Source: Bacteroidota bacterium | GTDB lineage: Bacteria; Zhuqueibacterota; Zhuqueibacteria; Zhuqueibacterales; Geothermadaptataceae | Direction: 5' to 3' | NCBI GenBank assembly: GCA_011375275.1 | Contig: DRLW01000143.1 | Span: 1 to 19,344, forward strand | DNA: 19,344 nt | Part shown: positions 13,639 to 19,344 of the stretch, piece by piece | Position numbering within the stretch: the stretch's first letter is position 1 | Layout: every line of letters starts with the position of its first letter | Translations under genes and position numbers: made by a program | Notes under the pieces: generated by a model | Databases searched by the model: none | Seen by the model: only the letters and a program-made list of their open reading frames with translations | Told to the model about the DNA's origin: nothing

Positions 13639-15990
13639 ATGTCGAGCACGACGATACAAAATCAGGATGAGTTCAAAAACGAACTCGTCAAACGCTTCTT
13701 TAACCCCCAGAGCTATTTTTTTCTCTGCCTGAGCACCCAGCTCCAGGATATCTCTGCGGTTGCGTGCGATATCGACGAAGATGATTATCTCATCATCGGC
13801 CAGATCATGCAGCATTTCGTCGAATCAGAGAACCCCCGCCAGGAGCTGTCCCGTTTTGCCGTTATCGAGCGTTACCGCGATTTTAACCATGGCCTCGACG
13901 AGGTGATCGGGCAGTTACGCCAGCCTGGTTTAAACGCCGATGACATGAAAAAGCTGATCGAAAGTGCGGCGAATGATTTTGTCGAAGTGCTTGTCGATGT
14001 CATCCATGATGATGCCAGCCGCACTCTTTTGCTGCAGCTCGCCGGTATCGATCTACCGTCCCGGGAGAAACAGCAGGAAACCGGCGCGCAGCACAACACA
14101 GATGCTCCCCCTCTCGAGCTGGACCCCTCCCTGACCGAGCTCAATGAGACAATTCTCGAAGAGACCCGGAATCTGGAAGAAAGTATTTTGCCGGAAGAAG
14201 AACCCGCAGATCGTGCATCCGGGGAGGACATGCTCGATGCCCTGCCGGAATTCTACGAAACCGCTGGTGAGGGCCACACAGATTTGAGCACCGATATGCA
14301 GGCGTTGACGGATGACCTGCTCGACCCGACCATGGAGAATGCGCTGTACGGAAACGATGCTCAGGAGCCCCTTGTCAACATTCCCGGCTTTGCCGCAGAA
14401 GAAGACGGCGATGCCAAAGAAGAAGCCCGAGCTCAGCCAGAGCCCGAGCCTGAGCCGGCACCCCCGGATGACTCGCTGCAGCCGCCGGCAGGCCTGGAAG
14501 AATTGACTCCGGTTGATCCCCCTCAGCCAGATTTTACACCGATGCAGCAGGATACAGTGGATACACCGCCACAGCCTGAACCTGAAGCACACCATGAAAC
14601 AGCCGCACATCAAGACGAAGAAGTACAAGGGCCTGCGCCACGGCTGGCAGAAAATCCGGCAGCAGAGCCGTTGAATCTGTCGCGCGGCTTTTGTGATCAG
14701 GCCGAGAAAATTATCGCTGGAATTCGGGATGAAATCGATGCTCTTGCTGCTGGCAAAACGAATCAAAAAAGCTGGAAAAGGCTGAAGAACCAATTTCTCG
14801 ATCTGCGCGAGTCAGCGATGATCCATGGTTTTCAGCTCACAGAAGAGCTCGCCGGCAAAGTTCAGAAGCTGGCTGAGCGGCTGGCGCAGCCGCCACAACC
14901 CTTGCCTGAGCCGGTTCATGCGCTTTTGGTCGGGTTGCCGGATTTGCTCGCTGCCAGCCTGGCGGAAGAATACTCCGACACCCTTGGGGATACAGCGAAA
15001 AACGTGATCCGTCAGGTGGTGCAGGCCACGCTGGCACCGCAGGACTTTACCGGCCCGGCAGAACATGAGCCCTCTCTGGCGCAACGCAAGGTCAGGGAAG
15101 AAATTCTGCCGCCGGACAACGGCCAGATCGATGCAGCGGCTCCCCTGATGCCGCCGGCGGAGCCTGTTCCTGATACGCCCCCTGCTCCTGTTCCGGATGA
15201 CCCCTCTGAACTGCCGGCTGAGCTCGCGCAGGAGGACGAGCAGGTCAGCGATGATGATCTGAGCCTGCCTTTGCCGGGGGAGAATGACCCCGAGTTGCTG
15301 GCGCTGATCCAGGAAGTCTCTCAGCATGCCGCCGTTCCCGCGAAACGTGCTGGCGAAAAGAAGCAGGAACCCGCCGCGTTCTCGCCGCCAACTCAGTCCG
15401 GCGAGGAAGATGATGCCGTGCTGACATGGCGCTCTGAAAGTGAGCTCTATTTTCGTGTCATCAACGAGTCTCTGGATAAGCTGGCCGACAACCCCACAGA
15501 CCGGTTGGCACTGGAAAACCTCGAGCTGGCTTCCTACTCGATGAAAGGACTGGCACGCAAGCTCGATATCGACCATTACGCTCTGTTCCCGGAGCTGGTC
15601 GAGGAGCTGGTGTCGAAAGTGCTGTTGCTGCATCTGCCCTGCCCGGTGAATCCGGCTGAGGTGATCAGAAAGGGTTTCACACTGTTGCGCGAAGGTGCCG
15701 ATATTAACGATGAAACACCGGAATTGCGTTTGCTGGAAAAGGAAATGCGCCGGTTCATCCAGTCGCTTGATGATTTCATGCCTCGCGATGAGCAGGTGGA
15801 ACAACAGCAGCCGGTCCGACCAGCCCGAGCCGGGGAGGAAGAAGTTGTCGTTCAGCGCAAAGGAAGTTTTAAGCTCAAAGGGCGAGATACTGCGGAAAAA
15901 CCACCGCAGAAGCAGCCCGGACCGGAGCCGGCCGGCAAGCTGGATTATCTGATGAACAAGGACCTCGGCTCAAACGATGAGTTCGAGTAA
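13639..15990 (+). CDS. acidic Pro/Glu-rich scaffold-like protein with two phosphoacceptor-less Hpt (CheA P1-like) modules
   Basis: No named family recognised for the whole 783 residues. Residues 1-137 form a predicted helical domain. About 140-345 is acidic, low-complexity and Pro/Glu-rich (PEPEPEPAPP near 268). About 350-415 is helical and shaped like a CheA P1 core (FLDLRESAMIHGFQLTEELA), with Leu387 where the phospho-His should be. A second helical stretch to about 465 is followed by another disordered acidic region (470-595). About 598-715 is a second P1-like module: ELASYSMKGLARKL keeps the Lys-Gly of the Hpt signature (H-S-x-K-G) but has Tyr633 for His. The tail is basic then acidic. 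No transmembrane segment or kinase domain is seen. ATG 13639 follows GAGG at 7 nt. It lies 105 nt after the transglycosylase and 330 nt before ftsZ. FimL and the N-terminal domains of ChpA are the closest concept: inactive Hpt domains used for binding. Confidence 0.75.
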   Translation: MSSTTIQNQDEFKNELVKRFFNPQSYFFLCLSTQLQDISAVACDIDEDDYLIIGQIMQHFVESENPRQELSRFAVIERYRDFNHGLDEVIGQLRQPGLNADDMKKLIESAANDFVEVLVDVIHDDASRTLLLQLAGIDLPSREKQQETGAQHNTDAPPLELDPSLTELNETILEETRNLEESILPEEEPADRASGEDMLDALPEFYETAGEGHTDLSTDMQALTDDLLDPTMENALYGNDAQEPLVNIPGFAAEEDGDAKEEARAQPEPEPEPAPPDDSLQPPAGLEELTPVDPPQPDFTPMQQDTVDTPPQPEPEAHHETAAHQDEEVQGPAPRLAENPAAEPLNLSRGFCDQAEKIIAGIRDEIDALAAGKTNQKSWKRLKNQFLDLRESAMIHGFQLTEELAGKVQKLAERLAQPPQPLPEPVHALLVGLPDLLAASLAEEYSDTLGDTAKNVIRQVVQATLAPQDFTGPAEHEPSLAQRKVREEILPPDNGQIDAAAPLMPPAEPVPDTPPAPVPDDPSELPAELAQEDEQVSDDDLSLPLPGENDPELLALIQEVSQHAAVPAKRAGEKKQEPAAFSPPTQSGEEDDAVLTWRSESELYFRVINESLDKLADNPTDRLALENLELASYSMKGLARKLDIDHYALFPELVEELVSKVLLLHLPCPVNPAEVIRKGFTLLREGADINDETPELRLLEKEMRRFIQSLDDFMPRDEQVEQQQPVRPARAGEEEVVVQRKGSFKLKGRDTAEKPPQKQPGPEPAGKLDYLMNKDLGSNDEFE

Positions 15991-16087
15991 AGCGGTTCAT
16001 GCGATGGCAGGCAATCGGGGATGGTGAAGAACGGTACAGCACCGTGCCGGAATTTCATCTTTGTTGGCAGGTGCCTGAGTCAGGGAG

Positions 16088-16119
16088 ATTCCGGTCTTCC
16101 CCTGCGGGGAAACCGGAAT
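16088..16119. repeat. long near-perfect palindrome, REP/MITE-like
   Basis: ATTCCGGT (16088-16095) pairs with ACCGGAAT (16112-16119) and TTCCCC (16097-16102) with GGGGAA (16106-16111), leaving one bulged C and a TGC loop. The flanking 'ACCGGAATGACG' wording is typical of dispersed extragenic palindromes in Proteobacteria. It lacks a T tract. It may end the upstream transcript structurally, but it looks more like an interspersed repeat. Only one copy is in this window. Confidence 0.5.
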
Positions 16120-16251
16120 GACGGTTCTGGAGTCGGCATGTGCTGTTGTCAGTCGGTCTGGTAGAAGAGATGCACCCGTGCTGAGTTAAGTGGATAACCA
16201 GAGCTTGGATCGCTTAACCGATTGATAAAAATAAGATAATTTTTCAGGATT

Positions 16252-16257
16252 TATAAT
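16252..16257 (+). promoter_or_regulatory. possible -10 box of the ftsZ-like gene
   Basis: Perfect TATAAT in an A/T-rich stretch 63 nt before ATG 16321. TTGATA at 16222-16227 is the only -35-like hexamer, but its 24-nt spacing is too long for a standard sigma-70 promoter. Confidence 0.3.
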
Positions 16258-16320
16258 TTTCACGCTAACTCGCTCTACACAGGTAGAGATTCGTTACTTC
16301 AGCAAGAGACAGGACAGCCC

Positions 16321-18063
16321 ATGGAATCCATCATCAAAGAATCTCTAAAAAAAGAATCGAAGCGCGAAAACAAAAAGCAAGAGCAGCAGAAGCATCCGCG
16401 CAATGAGAAAGAAAAAGAAATTCAGGCGCTGCTGAATTCGCATAAGACCAATATCAAAGTCGTCGGCTGTGGTGGCGCAGGGAACAATACGTTGTCACGT
16501 CTGATGGAGATCGGCGTTAAAGATGTCGTGGCAGTGGCTGCAAATACCGATGCTCAGGATTTGCTCTACGCCGAGGCGGATGAAAAAATTCTCATCGGCC
16601 GTGATATTACCAACGGTCTGGGCGCAGGCTCTAACCCGGAAATCGGCGAGAAATCGGCTCAGGAAACCCGTGAAGAGATCGAGGAAATCCTGCAGGGAAC
16701 AGACCTGGTTTTTGTAACCTGTGGTCTTGGCGGCGGCACCGGTACGGGCAGCGCGCCAGTGATCGCAGAGATCGCCCGCAGTCTGGGTGCACTGACGATC
16801 TCGGTTGTAACCGTGCCTTTCACCGAGGAAGGTGTGATGCGCTGGGAAAATGCGCACTGGGGACTGGCCAAGTTAGAGCAACATTCGGATACAGTGATCG
16901 TGGTGCAGAATGATAAGCTGCTGGAGATCGTGCCGGACATGCCCCTGAACCAGGCGTTTAAGGTCGCAGATGAAATCCTCGTCAATGCGGTCAAGGGTAT
17001 CACCGAGCTGGTGACGGAGAAAGGGCTTGTGAATCTCGACTTTGCCGATATCCGCGCTGTGATGAAAGAAGGGGGCACAGCGATGATCGGTCTGGGCGAG
17101 AGCGTTTCCGCCAACAAGGCCACCGAGGCCGTGGAAATGGCCGTGCAAAACCCGCTGCTCGATGTCGATATCACCGGTGCGCGTTCCGCGCTGATCAATA
17201 TCACCGGCGGCAGCGACATGAGTCTGAAGGATGCGCGCATCGTCATGCGGGCCGTGGCTGAAAAGCTCGATCCGGCAGCACGGGTCATCTGGGGTGCGCG
17301 GATGGATTCTTCCATGCAGGAGAATCTGCGCGTCATGCTGATCGTCACCGGGTTGCGCAATACCTCGCGCAAATCCCGTGATGAGATCGAGCAGCGCATC
17401 GCCTCCTCGCCGCAAGAGCCTGTGGCGAGCCCGGAGACTGTGCACGGCTGTACGACTTCTCCGGGAGCTGAACAGGAACAGGGAGACGATGATCAGGCTG
17501 ATAAGCCGGTTTTCAACAAAATTTTTGAAGAAGAAACCCAGGCAGACCTTGCCATTTTACAATCTTCGGTTGCGGCACTTGAGCCTGCAGAACTGAACGA
17601 ACAGGCGATGCGCGATATCCGCACTGCCTGCACAGCACTGAGCAATTCTGCCCAGCTCTTTGCCTTCAACCATATTTCCTATTTCGCTGATGCCCTCGAG
17701 CAGTTTGTCGCGGCGCATATTTCAGCCGGCCGGGCCTTCTCCGAAGAGGCTATCGAACTGCTCAAGGATTCTGTCGTGGTGATGCAGGGGATGATCTATG
17801 AAAACCCCGAGGCCGTCCAGGAGTCGCGTGAAATCGTGGACAAGATCACGGCGCAGGGCAATGGGCAGGAAGCACCGGCTGATGATGAATTTTCAGAGGG
17901 AGACCTCGCTGAACCCGAGTTCCTCGCTGTTCAGGATGTAGAAAATGACGATGACCTGATGGATGATTTTGTCGAGCAGCGCGGGAAAAAGGGTAAAGTC
18001 GGGGATATGGTGAATTATGTCAAACATCTGCTCGGTGAAGAGCGTGATGACCGGAAAGAATGA
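16321..18063 (+). CDS. archaeal-type FtsZ GTPase with C-terminal pseudo-Hpt extension
   Basis: Tubulin-fold GTPase expected to form GTP-dependent filaments at the inner face of the membrane. A Lys/Glu-rich leader (1-40) precedes the FtsZ domain (43-345): VVGCGGAGNNT, NTDAQDLL, GLGAGSNPEIG, the tubulin signature GGGTGTGSAP (137-146) and the T7 loop NLDFAD with catalytic Asp240 and Asp243, so polymerisation and hydrolysis look possible. Wording such as VFVTCGLGGGTGTGSAP, LPLNQAFKVADE, NPLLDVDITGA and LDPAARVIWGA is that of archaeal FtsZ; ordinary bacterial FtsZ has A-G-M-GGGTGTGAAP and NPLLEDVD. After a disordered linker (346-400), residues about 402-505 resemble CheA P1, with Thr438 for the phospho-His. 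An acidic linker and a final helix (about 558-574) follow. There is no FtsA/ZipA-binding tail motif and no ftsA/ftsQ/murC neighbour, so this is probably not the cell-division FtsZ. The 580 residues compare with about 350-400 usual. ATG 16321 has a weak ribosome site. Confidence 0.9.
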   Translation: MESIIKESLKKESKRENKKQEQQKHPRNEKEKEIQALLNSHKTNIKVVGCGGAGNNTLSRLMEIGVKDVVAVAANTDAQDLLYAEADEKILIGRDITNGLGAGSNPEIGEKSAQETREEIEEILQGTDLVFVTCGLGGGTGTGSAPVIAEIARSLGALTISVVTVPFTEEGVMRWENAHWGLAKLEQHSDTVIVVQNDKLLEIVPDMPLNQAFKVADEILVNAVKGITELVTEKGLVNLDFADIRAVMKEGGTAMIGLGESVSANKATEAVEMAVQNPLLDVDITGARSALINITGGSDMSLKDARIVMRAVAEKLDPAARVIWGARMDSSMQENLRVMLIVTGLRNTSRKSRDEIEQRIASSPQEPVASPETVHGCTTSPGAEQEQGDDDQADKPVFNKIFEEETQADLAILQSSVAALEPAELNEQAMRDIRTACTALSNSAQLFAFNHISYFADALEQFVAAHISAGRAFSEEAIELLKDSVVVMQGMIYENPEAVQESREIVDKITAQGNGQEAPADDEFSEGDLAEPEFLAVQDVENDDDLMDDFVEQRGKKGKVGDMVNYVKHLLGEERDDRKE

Positions 18064-18093
18064 TTGTACAGTTTAGTTACGGAGAGCAGGACA

Positions 18094-18819
18094 TTGGAAA
18101 CCAATGAAAAAATCGTGTTGGACACGATCTACAAAGAAGAGATCGAGTCCGGCATCGGCCAGATCGAAGCGGCGTTGCAGGCGATCGACAGCAACGGCCG
18201 GTTTGATGAAAATATCAAAACAGTGCTCAATTCCTGCATGCATATTATGGATTTGGGCATGATCCACGGATACGAAGGTGTCGAAGCCATTGCGGAGATG
18301 ATGTTCAATGCTGCGCGTTACTGCTCGCGCCAGGGCAGCGCTACCCTCGATGAAACGCGCGAGAAATTGAACTCCGCCCTTTCTGCACTGAAAGAAGTTG
18401 TGCGCTACTCTGATGAGTCGGATGAGCAGGCGATCGTCGATAAGACGCGTACGGCGATGGATTTTCAGATCGACACGATACAGTTTTCCGGCGATGAGCA
18501 GGAAGAGCAGGAGGAATGGCACGAGCCGGCCCGCAGCAATCTGCACCGGTTGTCGTCCCAAAAACTGCCCTTTGAAATCAAGGAATTTACCGCAATCCCG
18601 GTCACTGATCTGACCAGTGAGCACGAGGATGAGCAGGAGCCGGACATCGAAGAAACCGGAGAAAGTGACACGTGTGAAACCGGTTCAGAACCACAGCAGA
18701 TCGATGAGTTTGCTGCGGCTGATATTTTTGAGCAAATTGATGAAGCAGAGGATACACCGGATTTTGATTACATACAGGCTTTTGAGGAAGGAGAAGTACG
18801 CATAGTGGATGAGGTATAG
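18094..18819 (+). CDS. helical acidic protein with Hpt-like N-terminal domain, ending at an in-frame TAG
   Basis: No named family recognised. TTG 18094 is preferred because GGAG (18081-18084) lies 9 nt upstream; TTG 18064, directly after the ftsZ stop, would add ten residues with no ribosome site of its own. The 241-residue product has a helical domain (about 1-105) with a CheA P1-like outline: IKTVLNSCMHIMDLGMIHGYEGVEA read in short pieces, MIHGY being shared in form with MIHGF of the 783-residue protein. A His lies one position from where the phospho-His would align. The remainder is acidic and probably disordered (DEQEEQEEWHE, EHEDEQEPDIEE). It is coupled to the ftsZ-like gene by a 30-nt gap. 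The reading frame stays open and protein-like beyond the TAG at 18817-18819, so the gene may be the 5' part of a longer frame. Confidence 0.72.
   Translation: METNEKIVLDTIYKEEIESGIGQIEAALQAIDSNGRFDENIKTVLNSCMHIMDLGMIHGYEGVEAIAEMMFNAARYCSRQGSATLDETREKLNSALSALKEVVRYSDESDEQAIVDKTRTAMDFQIDTIQFSGDEQEEQEEWHEPARSNLHRLSSQKLPFEIKEFTAIPVTDLTSEHEDEQEPDIEETGESDTCETGSEPQQIDEFAAADIFEQIDEAEDTPDFDYIQAFEEGEVRIVDEV
18817..18819 (+). other. in-frame TAG within a continuous protein-like frame
   Basis: The frame of the upstream gene (from 18094) and of the downstream gene (to 19296) is the same, interrupted only by this TAG. The 31 codons right after it (18820-18912) contain no ATG, GTG or TTG, yet read as a charged amphipathic helix (SISAAQIVQAVDKIDEAIQK). 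Alternatives are a nonsense mutation or assembly/sequencing error, stop readthrough or recoding (for example pyrrolysine), or an unusual internal start. Confidence 0.6.
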
Positions 18820-18912
18820 GATTCGATCTCAGCGGCTCAAATTGTTCAGGCAGTTGATAAAATTGATGAAGCGATTCAGAAGTACCGCGAAAACATCGAG
18901 CCTGAACTTGCT

Positions 18913-19296
18913 TTGCAGGATGTGCGCGATTCCCTTGCAGAACTGAAAGAAACGACGCGCGAGCCCGTGCTGCAGCCGGTCTCTGAGCTCCTCTTCCCCC
19001 TGGAGCGGATCGGTCGCGAGCATCTTGAGAATGATGAAACGCGTGAGGAAGCCCTGGACCTGATCGAAGAGTGCAACCGCGTCGTGCGCGCTTTTGCTGA
19101 ACAGCAGCAGGTTTCTTCAGCAACTCTGCTGACCCTGAAAGAGAAGATCAACCATCTGCAAAAGATGCTCGCGCCGGAAGATCAGCTTTCTCTTTTCAAC
19201 GTGGAGTTCGAGGAGGATTTCGAAGAACCGGAAATTTTACCGCCGCCGAAACAGCCGCTCATCGCCAGAATCCGGCGTTTCTTTGGAATGTATTGA
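18913..19296 (+). CDS. helical protein with C-terminal amphipathic helix; coding frame extends upstream to 18820
   Basis: No named family recognised. From the earliest standard start (TTG 18913) the product is 127 residues, but the frame is open and protein-like back to the TAG at 18817-18819, giving 158 residues if read through. No good ribosome site precedes TTG 18913. The body is predicted all-helical and charged (LQDVRDSLAELKETTREP, EEALDLIEECNRVVRAF, LLTLKEKINHLQKML). An acidic patch (FEEDFEEPEILPPP) and a short terminal helix PLIARIRRFFGMY follow; that helix is basic on one side and bulky hydrophobic on the other, as in membrane-targeting sequences. It is the last gene of the unit, closed by the terminator at 19303-19329. 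It may be the C-terminal half of the preceding protein rather than a separate gene. Confidence 0.6.
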   Translation: MQDVRDSLAELKETTREPVLQPVSELLFPLERIGREHLENDETREEALDLIEECNRVVRAFAEQQQVSSATLLTLKEKINHLQKMLAPEDQLSLFNVEFEEDFEEPEILPPPKQPLIARIRRFFGMY

Positions 19297-19302
19297 GATC
19301 AG

Positions 19303-19329
19303 AAGCAGGGCTTTGTCCCTGCTTTTTTT
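19303..19329 (+). terminator. intrinsic terminator closing the ftsZ-like transcript
   Basis: AAGCAGGG (19303-19310), loop CTTTGT, CCCTGCTT (19317-19324), then seven T (19323-19329). The 8-bp GC-rich stem and T run make a standard Rho-independent terminator 6 nt after the last stop codon. Confidence 0.93.
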
Positions 19330-19344
19330 ATGCCGATTTTTCAG

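Larger units (their letters stand above)
15991..16320 (+). other. intergenic region before the FtsZ-like gene
   Basis: About 330 nt, non-coding in all frames as far as I can judge. The first half holds a long palindrome (16088-16119, listed separately). The second half becomes strongly A/T-rich, with TATAAT at 16252-16257 and GATAAT at 16235-16240 as possible -10 boxes about 60-80 nt before ATG 16321. No -35 box at 16-18 nt was convincing, so the ftsZ-like promoter position is uncertain. Confidence 0.45.

Noticed and set aside
18061..18093. Readthrough of the ftsZ TGA into the next gene (same frame)
   Set aside because: The next gene has its own ribosome site and TTG at 18094, and the ten codons between look non-conserved; sharing a frame is a one-in-three chance.

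Overview
The window is one strand-consistent block of bacterial DNA: every gene I can support reads on the + strand. Base composition looks moderately GC-rich. A peptidoglycan lytic transglycosylase, a sigma-54 activator, HAMP/PAS histidine kinases and a Soj-type ParA mark the host as a bacterium, probably Gram-negative. I cannot name the phylum; a deltaproteobacterium-like or FCB-type lineage rich in two-component genes would fit. No tRNA, rRNA, CRISPR array, transposase or phage gene was seen.

Layout. (1) 1-1500: 3' part of a PLP class III aminotransferase, then queE (7-deazaguanine pathway). (2) 1740-2463: a sigma-54-type promoter, a single-domain response regulator, and a run of four hairpins ending in a strong intrinsic terminator. 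(3) 2465-3420: a sigma-70-type promoter and a class I/IV-like histone deacetylase family gene. (4) 3421-10221: a signalling block with a REC-GGDEF diguanylate cyclase, a membrane HAMP-PAS histidine kinase, a soluble REC-PAS-PAS histidine kinase, and an NtrC-type sigma-54 activator 1 nt behind it. (5) 10484-11217: a second, better sigma-54-type promoter in front of a REC-DUF4388 (PATAN) protein. (6) 11575-13533: an orphan ParA ATPase, a single-domain response regulator and a membrane-anchored lytic transglycosylase, tightly spaced. (7) 13639-19329: a 783-residue acidic, Pro/Glu-rich protein; an FtsZ that resembles archaeal FtsZ far more than ordinary bacterial FtsZ and carries a long C-terminal extension; then a helical acidic protein whose reading frame continues past an in-frame TAG to a good terminator at the window's end.

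The most interesting part is region 7. The extension of the FtsZ, two segments of the 783-residue protein, and the N-terminal part of the gene after ftsZ all look like the CheA P1 (Hpt) four-helix domain, but none keeps the phosphorylated histidine in register (Thr, Tyr, Leu, and a Met with His beside it). This recalls FimL and the N-terminal domains of ChpA, phosphorylation-dead Hpt proteins that act as polar scaffolds in twitching motility. I infer a scaffold/cytoskeleton module: a GTP-dependent filament protein fused to a pseudo-Hpt domain, partner pseudo-Hpt proteins, a ParA positioning ATPase, REC-domain inputs (some possibly sigma-54 controlled) and a wall-opening enzyme. The parts are visible in the sequence; their joint function is a hypothesis.
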